Shown here piece by piece: positions 8,257 through 15,800 of a stretch of 35,634 nt of DNA; within the stretch, counting starts at the first letter, position 1; each line of letters opens with the position of its first letter. The stretch is taken from positions 1 through 35,634 of the forward strand of contig JABWBC010000022.1 in NCBI GenBank assembly GCA_013360695.1. Direction: 5' to 3'. The stretch is from Phycisphaerales bacterium (GTDB taxonomy: Bacteria; Planctomycetota; Phycisphaerae; Phycisphaerales; UBA1924). The notes beneath the pieces were generated by a model that had not been told where the DNA came from, made no database searches, and saw only the letters and a program-made list of their open reading frames with translations. Position numbers and translations under genes: made by a program.

Positions 8257-9351
8257 CTACGGGTTCATCGCGCCCCGGAGGGCGGCCAGCAGTCGATCGA
8301 TCTGGGCGTGGGAGTGGTGGGCCGTCACCGTGATGCGGAAGAACCGCGAATGAGCCGTGCCGGGGTATTCGATCACCGGCGCCAGCAGCCCCTCGTCAAA
8401 GAGCCGCGACTGCACCACGTCCATGCGGGATTCGGGTTCGAGGGCAAAGGTGAAGATCGGTACCCGGTCGCCAAGGATCGGAAGACCAAGGGCGATCAGG
8501 CCTGCCCGCATCTGGTCCGTGTTGGCCCGAAGACGATCGATCAGCGACGGCTCGCGCTCCAGCACGCGCAGCGCGGCCCTGGCGGCCAGGGCGATCGGCG
8601 GCGGGACCGGCGTTGTGCCGCGATAGACGCCCGACTCCTGCTGAACTCGTTGGATTCGACTCTTCGGCCCGAGGATCGCGCCGCCATAGCAACCGAGACC
8701 CTTGCCGAGCGTGGTTGTTACGCACACGCGATCGTCGGAAACGCCGAAGTGCCGGCAGGTGCCGCGGCCTCCCGGGCCCATCACGCACAGGCCGTGGCAG
8801 TCATCGACCACCAACAGGCCGTGGCTGGGCAGGGCGCTGAGCAACCGATCGACGGGCGCGACCGAGCCGTCGGCGGCGAACACGCCATCGGTATAGATCA
8901 CGACGCCGCGATCTGAGTGCTGCGCCACCAGTTCCGCGGCCTTGGAGGCGTTGAGATGCTCGAAAAGGATGACCGAAAGGCCGGCGGCGGTGAGGGCGTG
9001 CGTCACGCTCCGGTGGCTCCGGGCGTCGACGATGGCGACCGCAAACTCCTCCGTCAGCGTCTGGGCCAGCGCCATGTTGGCGGTGTATCCCTCCGGGGTC
9101 AGGATCGCGGACTCAAAGCCCATGAACGCCGCGAGCTCCCGCTCGAGCGCCTCGTGGGTTGTGGTGTTGCCGGTGGTCTCGCGCGAGGCTGTGGTGGAGA
9201 GCCCCAGCACTTCGACGGATTCGCGCAGCGCCATCCGCACGTCGGGATGGTGGGCAAGGCCGACGTAGTTGCACCCGCCGAACGCGAGGAGTTCACGCCC
9301 CTCGATGGTGACCGAGGTCGCGGAGCTGGCCTGAATCGGGATCCGTCCCAT
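8257..9351 (-). CDS. BioF/Kbl-like alpha-oxoamine synthase (PLP-dependent)
   Basis: 364-residue enzyme of the family that condenses an amino acid with an acyl-CoA or acyl-ACP and releases CO2 (8-amino-7-oxononanoate synthase, 2-amino-3-ketobutyrate CoA ligase, serine palmitoyltransferase, CqsA). PLP-site features are all present: NYVGLAHHP near the N-terminus, DARSHRSV with the ring-stacking His113, VVDDCHG (181-187), and TTLGKGLGCYGGAI with Schiff-base Lys217. The C-terminal FRITVTAHHSHAQIDRL is also family-typical. The ATG at 9351 is preceded by AAGGA at about nine bases; the frame extends upstream without a binding site. It follows murQ by 116 bases on the same strand and may be co-transcribed. 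No biotin or lipid genes adjoin, so the substrate cannot be assigned; a true BioF is only one option. Confidence 0.85.
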   Translation of the reverse strand: MGRIPIQASSATSVTIEGRELLAFGGCNYVGLAHHPDVRMALRESVEVLGLSTTASRETTGNTTTHEALERELAAFMGFESAILTPEGYTANMALAQTLTEEFAVAIVDARSHRSVTHALTAAGLSVILFEHLNASKAAELVAQHSDRGVVIYTDGVFAADGSVAPVDRLLSALPSHGLLVVDDCHGLCVMGPGGRGTCRHFGVSDDRVCVTTTLGKGLGCYGGAILGPKSRIQRVQQESGVYRGTTPVPPPIALAARAALRVLEREPSLIDRLRANTDQMRAGLIALGLPILGDRVPIFTFALEPESRMDVVQSRLFDEGLLAPVIEYPGTAHSRFFRITVTAHHSHAQIDRLLAALRGAMNP

Positions 9352-9467
9352 GGCGCTGGTCCTTGACGTCCTGTCGACACCGATCGATTCGCACACACGC
9401 CCGATCGGTTGCCCGCATCATTGTCATCTCCATCGACCATTGTCGAGGCGCGGCATCGAAGGATCGT

Positions 9468-10397
9468 TCATCCCGCGGAAAGCACGCGGTCAAGCCGCCC
9501 CCCGGCGTGGGCAAGCAGGTGATTGGCCCGCGCCGCGTCGACCCCCAGCTTCCGCATCACGATCGCGGCCTTGACGCTGCCGTCCGCCGCCGAAAGCAGC
9601 GAAAACGCCTCTTCCCGCGCCGCGCCGGTCGCCATCGAGATGATCCTCGCCGCTCGATCTCGCAGCTTGTCGTTGGTCGCCCGCAGGTCGACCATCAGGT
9701 TCTCGTACACGCGCCCCGCGCGGATCATGAGCGTCGTCGAAATGGTATTGAGCGCGAGCTTGGTCGCGGTTCCCGCTTTCATCCGCGTCGAGCCGGTGAT
9801 CACCTCGGGCCCGGTCTTGAGCACGATGAAATGATCGCAGTGGGGGGGCGGGTCGATGTTCACGCACACCAGCATCGCCGTCAGAGGGCGATCCCCCTCG
9901 CCCGGCTTGATCTTGCAAAACTCCAGCGCTCCGAGGACATACGGCGTGGTGCCGCCGGCGGCGATCCCGATTACCGCGTCGTCGCCGGTCAGTTCGAGCG
10001 ACTCCAACTCCGGCCATGCGCCCTTTGGGTCGTCCTCTTTTCCCTCGCTGGAGCGGCGCAGGGCCGCATCGCCGCCCGCGATGAGGCCTACGACTTTGCC
10101 CGGATCGACCTGGAAGGTCGGCGGGGCCTCTGATGCATCGAGAACTCCCAGACGTCCCGAGCTTCCGGCGCCGACATAGATGAGACGCCCGCCGCGGAGG
10201 AAGCCCGGCTCGATCGCGGCGATCAGCTTGGCGAGCAGGTGGTCGGCCCGCTTCATGGCGCGGAAGACCTCGCGATCCTCCTCGTGGATCAGGTCGACGC
10301 ACTCGCGCACCGACAACTCATGCAGGCGCATCGTGCTCGGGTTGCGCTGTTCGGTCAGCAGGTGAGCGCGATCGGGAGGCAGGCTTGGCTTCGTCAT
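9468..10397 (-). CDS. murQ: N-acetylmuramic acid 6-phosphate etherase
   Basis: 309-residue cytoplasmic lyase that removes D-lactate from MurNAc-6-phosphate, giving GlcNAc-6-phosphate in cell-wall recycling. The SIS-fold motifs are intact: LLTEQRNP (13-20), GAGSSGRLGVLDASE (76-90) with the active-site Glu90, SSEGKEDD with Glu118, AAGGTTPYVLGAL, TGSTRMKAGTATKLALN and the C-terminal LLAHAGGRLDRVL. Length matches the family. The ATG at 10397 is preferred: AAGGTGAG spanning the anmK stop is correctly spaced for it, whereas the GTG at 10409 has nothing upstream. The gene begins just after anmK, so the two are co-translated. It acts directly on the product of AnmK, which strongly supports a shared pathway. 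Confidence 0.96.
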   Translation of the reverse strand: MTKPSLPPDRAHLLTEQRNPSTMRLHELSVRECVDLIHEEDREVFRAMKRADHLLAKLIAAIEPGFLRGGRLIYVGAGSSGRLGVLDASEAPPTFQVDPGKVVGLIAGGDAALRRSSEGKEDDPKGAWPELESLELTGDDAVIGIAAGGTTPYVLGALEFCKIKPGEGDRPLTAMLVCVNIDPPPHCDHFIVLKTGPEVITGSTRMKAGTATKLALNTISTTLMIRAGRVYENLMVDLRATNDKLRDRAARIISMATGAAREEAFSLLSAADGSVKAAIVMRKLGVDAARANHLLAHAGGRLDRVLSAG

Positions 10398-10410
10398 GTT
10401 CTCACTCACC

Positions 10411-11661
10411 TTACGCCGGGAAGCACCACGCCCCGGACACCGGCGCCGGTGACGGTACGCCCGTCACGCGCGGCAGCGTGATCGGAACCCGGTCCTGGCA
10501 CAACGCGCCTAGCACCGCGAAGCACATCGCCTCGCGGGCCTGCAGACCGATCCCCAGCACATCGAGCTTCTGGCACGCCACGCCCGCCGACCGCGATATC
10601 GCGCCCACGAGAACATGGTTGTACGCTCCGCCGCCGGCGAGATAGACCACATCGATCCGGCGCGGCTCGGACACGCTTGCGAGTTGCCGCCCGATCACGC
10701 CGCCGATCGCTTCGCACGCCGTGCGTGCAACGTCCCGCGCCGGGACGCCCGAGGAATCCGCGACGCACGCCGCGAGTTCATCGCCGCTCCCCAGCGACCG
10801 CCCCGCGCGTGCCTGCGATTCCAGCGGGCGGATGAAGGTTGCGAGCTGCTGTTCATTAACGTGCCCCGCAGAGGCCGCGACGCCGTCCTTGTCAAAGGGC
10901 GCGTTCAGGCGGTCCCTCGCGATCGCGTCCAGCAGCTGATTGCACGCGCAGATATCAAAGCCGCGCACGCTCTCCGGGCCGAGGCCAGCGGGCAGGATGG
11001 TCGCGTTCGCGAAGCCGCCGAGATTGAGCACCGCGCGCGTGTGATCGCCGGATCGGCACAGGACCCAATCCGCGATCGGTGTGATCGGCGCGCCCTGGCC
11101 GCCCAGCGCGACATCCATCGCGCGAAGATCGAACACCACCGGGCACCGGAGCCGAGCCGCGATCGGCGCAGGCTGGAGCATCTGCCACGTCCGTCCACGC
11201 GACAAGGCTCTGGTTGCACCGCTCTCCAGAGCGGTGCATGCTCGCGAGTTCGCGGCATCACGCTCAATCGCAGATCGCGGCGGCGTATGCGTGACGGTCT
11301 GACCATGCATGCACACAAGATCGGCCCGTCGCGAACCCAGTGCCTCCGCGATCGCCTCCGCGTGCAACTCGCCCAGCGTCCATGCGGCGTCGGCCATCTC
11401 GCTCGCCGTGTGCCGCCCCCCCGACGCGATGCTCCGCAGCACCGCCCCGAGTTCGCCGAACGGCCTGGAGTGATGCGTCAACAGCTCGCACCGCATCGAA
11501 AGGCCCGCGCCGGTGACCCGCACGACCGCAACATCGAGCCCGTCGATGCTCGTGCCCGTCATGCAGCCGACGACGAGTCTCTCGCTCACCCCGCTTGCAT
11601 CAACCCCCGCCGCCGTCCGCGGCACATGCCCCGACGAACTTGACCCGCCCGCATCGTTCAC
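10411..11661 (-). CDS. anmK: Anhydro-N-acetylmuramic acid kinase, with an in-frame insertion
   Basis: 416-residue sugar kinase that opens the 1,6-anhydro ring of anhydro-MurNAc and phosphorylates it to MurNAc-6-phosphate. Motifs: GCMTGTSIDGLD (32-43), HGQTV (119-123), DVALGGQGAPITP (183-195), LNLGGFAN, and a C-terminal LAGGGAYNHVLV. Two oddities. About 25 extra residues (near 129-157) separate HGQTV from the WQMLQPAPIA strand, and codons 142-149 are a 24-bp palindrome. The family's GFDTGPGN motif reads GFDICACN (234-241), keeping the Asp but losing both loop glycines. The start is a GTG at 11661 overlapping the hexosaminidase TGA as GTGA, with GAGG upstream. Function is well supported by the downstream murQ; whether activity survives the two changes is unknown. 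Confidence 0.92.
   Translation of the reverse strand: MNDAGGSSSSGHVPRTAAGVDASGVSERLVVGCMTGTSIDGLDVAVVRVTGAGLSMRCELLTHHSRPFGELGAVLRSIASGGRHTASEMADAAWTLGELHAEAIAEALGSRRADLVCMHGQTVTHTPPRSAIERDAANSRACTALESGATRALSRGRTWQMLQPAPIAARLRCPVVFDLRAMDVALGGQGAPITPIADWVLCRSGDHTRAVLNLGGFANATILPAGLGPESVRGFDICACNQLLDAIARDRLNAPFDKDGVAASAGHVNEQQLATFIRPLESQARAGRSLGSGDELAACVADSSGVPARDVARTACEAIGGVIGRQLASVSEPRRIDVVYLAGGGAYNHVLVGAISRSAGVACQKLDVLGIGLQAREAMCFAVLGALCQDRVPITLPRVTGVPSPAPVSGAWCFPA
11215..11238. repeat. 24-bp near-perfect palindrome inside anmK (REP-like)
   Basis: Arms of 11 bases, TGCACCGCTCT (11215-11225) and AGAGCGGTGCA (11228-11238), match perfectly around a central CC. It occupies exactly eight codons of anmK (142-149) within a stretch absent from typical members of the family. 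This looks like a palindromic repeat unit inserted without breaking the frame. No second copy is present in this window. Confidence 0.75.
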
Positions 11662-13535
11662 GACTCGACCTCAAACCGATCCAGAATCTGCCGGTAGAAC
11701 GCCAGGCTCTGCGACAAGCCGCCCTCGCGCGAGCGGATGCGCCACAGACGAGCATGCTCGTCCATGATCGCTCGAAGTCGCTCGCTCAGACGGGCGCGAT
11801 CACTCGCGACCATCCCGCCCGTCCGCCGTCGAATCGCCCCGCGTTCCGCCGCGAAGGTCGCGACGTCCAGCGTGTGGTTCATCTCGTCGCTCGCCAGCGG
11901 CGAAATCCCGCCAGGAATCCGCGACGCAAGGCCGCGCAGACGCTCGAGCGTGCCGTCCCACTCGCGCACATCGCCGACGTGAGTGTCCTCGTCGAACTTC
12001 TTGTGCATGTCAATGAAGATCGCGCTCTGGTTGAGCAACCGCGACGGTTTGCCCGGGCGTGAGAGCTCGCCGCAGGTTTCGCGGAGCGGCAGGTCGGCGT
12101 CGCCGAGTTCATCGATGTACGCCGCGAGCGTGGCGCTCGCATCGCCGAGCGCGTGCATCGATCTAGCGATTGGTGCCGAATCGGGGTTGGGCGTGTTCCA
12201 CGCCGCCTGGGCCGCGTGCCCGAGCGCGTTCATCGTCATGGGCCATTGCTGCTGGTGCCCGGTGTCGCCCCAGTCGCACACGAGGAAGCCCGTCGCGCCA
12301 TACGCCGCGCCCGCCCGCGCCGCGTTGTTGATGTTCTCGCGCCGCTCCTTGGTCCGCGACGTGATCGTCCGCCAGGTCGAGGTGCCCGGGCACACCCAGG
12401 CCTCGCGCCCGTGCTCGCGCAACGTCCTTCCCCACTGATCGAAGGGCGACTGCGGCTCATACCCCCACGCCAGCGCGATGATCTCGGGCGGTACGCCCGC
12501 GATCGACTCCGGGTGCGAGAGCGCGATGTCGCCCCAGAACATCGCGCGTCGCCCGCGTGCCCGAACCAGCGCGTCGATCCGCGACACAAAGTCGAGATAC
12601 ACCGCCGCTCTCCCGCGCGACGCCACCGCGTCCTTCGATCGCCCGAACGCGATGTCGTACGTCTCGTCGCACCCGACATTCACCAGAGGCGACGAGAAGC
12701 AGGGGAGCAGTTCATCAAGCAGGCTCGCCACGAAGCGATCCGACGCGGGATCGGTCGGGCAGATCGAGTGCGGCCCGCGCCGAGGCCAGATGTCGAACAT
12801 CCAGTCGCCGTGCGTCTCCGCCAGAGGCCCAAACTTCGGCGTGTTCAGCCACGCGTGCAGGTGACCGAAGCAATTCTGATTCGCGGAGAGCTCGACTCCC
12901 AGCCGAGCGCAATGCTCGTCGAGCCTGCGGATTTCATCGGGCGTCATCGGGCCGCAGCCGCGCCAGACCTCCTCCGCAAACGAGTATGCGAACGTATGTT
13001 CCGTGTAGAGCTGGAGATGATTCAATTTGATCGAGGCGAGTCGCTCGACCGTCTCGAAGAGCTGCGCCATCGTCGGCACGCGCGTGCGCGAAACGTCAAG
13101 CATCACGCCCCGCGCCGCGAACGACGGCTCGTCCTCGATGTGAACGCACGCGAGACGACGCCGGCCGCCATCGCGTGGCGCGGTCGCCAGCAACTGCCGG
13201 AGCGTAAAGATCGCGAGCCTCAGCCCGGCGACATGGTCCGCGTCAACGACAATTCCCTGATCGGAGATTGTGAGCGAGTATCGCTGCGAGCCGATCGATC
13301 GCCAGCCATCGCCCAGCCCACGCATCAAACCCCTCTTCACACGGCAGTCGATCGCAGGCTCGCCGGGATTCGCCTGGCGAGTTGATTCTCCAAGGCACGA
13401 TTCCACGATCTCCCGCATCGCCTGATCGCGTACGGGGAAGCCCCCGCCGAACGCCGGCACGCGCACGTATCCCTCGCGTCGTTCGAGGCGCCTGGGCGTG
13501 GGGAGCAGGACGAGCTGGTGATCACTGGCGCTCAT
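11658..13535 (-). CDS. Glycoside hydrolase family 20 beta-N-acetylhexosaminidase, cytoplasmic
   Basis: 625-residue enzyme expected to release terminal GlcNAc from beta-linked amino-sugar chains. An N-terminal GH20b-like domain (1-130) precedes the TIM barrel: ARGVMLDVSRTRVPT (141-154), INHLQLYTEH-like strand at 171-180, NQNCFGHLHAWL (219-230), and VNVGCDE with the catalytic Asp290-Glu291 pair. Trp-rich substrate strands follow (ALAWGYEP, FLVCDWGDTGH). No signal peptide is visible, so it acts on material already imported. The ATG at 13535 lies 14 bases inside the symporter gene and follows GAGG closely; an ATG at 13544 is an alternative. Sitting between symporter and anmK, it occupies the slot usually taken by the GH3 enzyme NagZ in wall recycling. 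The family is firm; the exact substrate is inferred. Confidence 0.88.
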   Translation of the reverse strand: MSASDHQLVLLPTPRRLERREGYVRVPAFGGGFPVRDQAMREIVESCLGESTRQANPGEPAIDCRVKRGLMRGLGDGWRSIGSQRYSLTISDQGIVVDADHVAGLRLAIFTLRQLLATAPRDGGRRRLACVHIEDEPSFAARGVMLDVSRTRVPTMAQLFETVERLASIKLNHLQLYTEHTFAYSFAEEVWRGCGPMTPDEIRRLDEHCARLGVELSANQNCFGHLHAWLNTPKFGPLAETHGDWMFDIWPRRGPHSICPTDPASDRFVASLLDELLPCFSSPLVNVGCDETYDIAFGRSKDAVASRGRAAVYLDFVSRIDALVRARGRRAMFWGDIALSHPESIAGVPPEIIALAWGYEPQSPFDQWGRTLREHGREAWVCPGTSTWRTITSRTKERRENINNAARAGAAYGATGFLVCDWGDTGHQQQWPMTMNALGHAAQAAWNTPNPDSAPIARSMHALGDASATLAAYIDELGDADLPLRETCGELSRPGKPSRLLNQSAIFIDMHKKFDEDTHVGDVREWDGTLERLRGLASRIPGGISPLASDEMNHTLDVATFAAERGAIRRRTGGMVASDRARLSERLRAIMDEHARLWRIRSREGGLSQSLAFYRQILDRFEVES

Positions 13536-15198
13536 GGTCCTCATTCTTGCCGCCGCCGACCTGGCACACCACAAACGCGACAAGCGTTCCGATCACAAGC
13601 TGCCAGGGGAACGCGAACCGCACTTTGATTGCGTCCTGCATTCCAAGCCACGCGGTCCACTTGTCCATGATCTCGCCGCGCAGCGCGAGCACCGTAAGGA
13701 ACCCTGCGAAGAGGGCCGCGATCGCGCTCGCCGTGTTCCCACGCTTCGTGAAGAGCGCCGAGAAGAAGACGCCGAGCAGGCCCGCGTACGCAAAGTTCAT
13801 GACGGAGAGCACAAAGCCGATGATCGATTGGCCCGAGTGCTCCTTCCACGGGATGCACACCAGCGCGAAGATGGCGAGCACCGCGCCCCACACCGCGGTC
13901 GCGAGGCGCCCCACTTGGAGGTAGTGCTTCTCGTCGCGCCCCGCAAAGCGCGGGCGGTACACGTCCGAGACAAACGTGCTCGACATGCTGTTCAGCCCCG
14001 AGTTGATCCCCGCCGGCCCCGCGGCCATCACCCCCGCGATCAAGAGGCCGGCCGCCCCGGACGGCATCTCGCGCATGATGAACCCGAGCAGCACCTCGCT
14101 CGACTTGCCGGGCGGCGCACCCGGCGGGTGCGACATCAACTCGGGCCGCTGGTAGTACACCCACAGGAACAGCCCGAGCACCATGAACAACGCGACGGTC
14201 GGGATTGCAACGAGAATCCCCATGATCACCGACTTGCTCCCCGCCGCCGCGGACTTGCACGTGAGCATGCGCTGCACAAGGTCCTGGTCCGTGCCGTGGC
14301 TCGCCAGCGCGATCAGCACGAACCCGCTCAGGATCGTGAAGATGTTCATCTCGTTGGCCCAGTCAAAGCCGCCCGAGCCCATCGCGGTGGGGAAGAGCGT
14401 GAGCTTGCTCGTGCCGCCTGCCCCGCCGTGCGTTAGCGCATCGACGACCTCGCTCCACGGTGCAGAAACACGCGAAGCGAGGATCGCGATCGCGACCACC
14501 GCGGCGCCGAGGTACACGCACACCTGCATCACGTCGGTCCAGATCACGCTCGTGATGCCGCCCGCGAGCGTGTAGATGATGCCAAAGAGCATGAACGCGC
14601 CGATGGAGACGGCCAGGTGCTCACCGCTCGTGTCGCCGAACATCGCCATGCAGACCGGGATCGCGCCGATGTAGACCCGCGAGCCGCTGGCAAAGACCCG
14701 CCCGAACATGTACGCCCAGCTCGCCGCCAGCTTTGCGCCCGGGCCGAAGCGCCGTTCCAGCAGCTGATAGGGCGTCGTCACGCCCAGGCGGTAATAGGCG
14801 GGAATGAAGAACACGGCGAGCACCACGGCCGCGATGACGCTCCCGAGGTTGGTCGAGAGGTAGACAATGCTCCCGGTGTACGCCTGCTCGGGCACGCCGG
14901 TGAAGGTCGCCGCCGACTGGGCCGTGGCCAGGATCGATATCGCGACCGCCCACACGGGCATGGAATGATCGCCGACGAAATAGCCTTCGCTCGAGAGACG
15001 CTTGCGCTTGGCTCTCCAGGCAAAGTACGCGCCGGAGCCAACCAGGAGCGCGAAATACCCCGCCAGCACCAGCCAGTCCGCCATGGCCAACCGGGGCGCA
15101 ACGGCATCCTGACCGAGCATCGGGCTCTGCGCGGCCAACGAAACATGGGTTGAGAGAGCGGTCTCGAAAACGGGCGGCCTCCTGCCGATGTCGACCAT
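13522..15198 (-). CDS. Sodium:solute symporter (SSS family), probable amino-sugar importer
   Basis: 558-residue inner-membrane transporter with about 13 hydrophobic segments starting near residue 42. SSS hallmarks are visible: YFVGDHSMPVWAVAISILATAQSAATFTG (first core helix region), FASGSRVYIGA, GGITSVIWTDVMQ, the loop SHGTDQDLVQRMLTCKS, and GINSGLNSMSSTFVSDVYRP. Such proteins use the Na+ gradient to import sugars, sialic acid, proline and similar solutes. The ATG at 15198 is chosen because GGAG lies about eight bases upstream; a GTG at 15204 and an ATG at 15120 are alternatives, and the polar 40-residue N-terminus is unusually long. It heads the operon with GH20, anmK and murQ, suggesting a muropeptide-derived or chitobiose-like amino sugar as cargo. 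Substrate is inference from context. Confidence 0.88.
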   Translation of the reverse strand: MVDIGRRPPVFETALSTHVSLAAQSPMLGQDAVAPRLAMADWLVLAGYFALLVGSGAYFAWRAKRKRLSSEGYFVGDHSMPVWAVAISILATAQSAATFTGVPEQAYTGSIVYLSTNLGSVIAAVVLAVFFIPAYYRLGVTTPYQLLERRFGPGAKLAASWAYMFGRVFASGSRVYIGAIPVCMAMFGDTSGEHLAVSIGAFMLFGIIYTLAGGITSVIWTDVMQVCVYLGAAVVAIAILASRVSAPWSEVVDALTHGGAGGTSKLTLFPTAMGSGGFDWANEMNIFTILSGFVLIALASHGTDQDLVQRMLTCKSAAAGSKSVIMGILVAIPTVALFMVLGLFLWVYYQRPELMSHPPGAPPGKSSEVLLGFIMREMPSGAAGLLIAGVMAAGPAGINSGLNSMSSTFVSDVYRPRFAGRDEKHYLQVGRLATAVWGAVLAIFALVCIPWKEHSGQSIIGFVLSVMNFAYAGLLGVFFSALFTKRGNTASAIAALFAGFLTVLALRGEIMDKWTAWLGMQDAIKVRFAFPWQLVIGTLVAFVVCQVGGGKNEDHERQ

Positions 15199-15800
15199 TC
15201 GCACGTCTCCGCGTGCGAGCGCACGAGTCTATCGGCAAGCCGGCCCCGATGGGCGTATTCACGAGAGTGGGGGCGTCGCGCCGAGCACAACCGATTTCGC
15301 AGGCGAACCCTGGACCGTCGCTGTCGCGATCGCCAAAAAAGAAAAAGTCGACTGCGTGTTTCCGCCCGCAGCCGACCGAGATTAGGAGAGAGACAGTCTT
15401 TTTCGAGGTTCTGGACGTTTCCGCCCGTCGCCTTCAGGAAAGCCGACTGCGTGTTTCCGCCCGCAGCCGACCGAGATTAGGAGAGAGACAGTCTTTTTCG
15501 AGGTTCTGGACGTTTCCGCCCGTCACCTTCAGGAAAGCCGACTGCGTGTTTCCGCCCGCAGCCGACCGATTAGGAGAGAGACAAGACACCAGAAACATGC
15601 CACAGGTCTGTGCCAATGCCAGGAAAATGGACACTTCGTTTTTCAGATTCGCAGATCGATCTCCGAACCATCGAAAAGGCAGCTACTTACGGTGCGAACG
15701 GAGGTCCGAGAAATTCTCATGGCTCCCCGTGGAAGCGTTTGCGTTTGCATAAAGTTTGGTGCATCTGAGGGCCGCTGGCCCCGAAAGATTGCTCGTGGGA
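15199..15800. other. 602-bp divergent intergenic region between symporter operon and MBL gene
   Basis: No convincing protein-coding gene is present. The centre (15347-15583) is a tandem repeat described separately. Left of it lies an A-rich stretch (CAAAAAAGAAAAAG, 15333-15346) that may be a degenerate repeat edge or promoter flank for the symporter operon. Right of it (15584-15800) the sequence is the most AT-rich of the region and includes a TGCATAAAG near 15747-15755 that could be a -10 element for the MBL gene, without a matching -35. Confidence 0.55.
15347..15583. repeat. 95-bp tandem repeat, two full and one partial copy, with five same-loop hairpins
   Basis: Copies run 15347-15441, 15442-15536 and 15537-15583 (half copy, with a two-base GA deletion). 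Copies one and two differ at about two positions. Each unit contains the core TTTCCGCC twice, each time in a small hairpin: stem CTGCG/CGCAG (15352-15356 with 15367-15371) and stem GACG/CGTC (15414-15417 with 15426-15429), repeated 95 bases on. On the minus strand the loops read GGCGGAAA. The 95-base period is not a multiple of three, so this is not a repeated protein segment. It would lie in the leader of the symporter operon if that promoter is to its right. Confidence 0.9.

Noticed and set aside
15347..15583. Regularly spaced repeats that could suggest a CRISPR array
   Set aside because: The intervening sequence is itself repeated, so there are no unique spacers, the period is 95 bp and no cas gene is present.
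15434..15634. 66-codon minus-strand frame across the tandem repeat
   Set aside because: The 95-bp unit changes reading frame in each copy, so the peptide does not repeat; no ribosome binding site.
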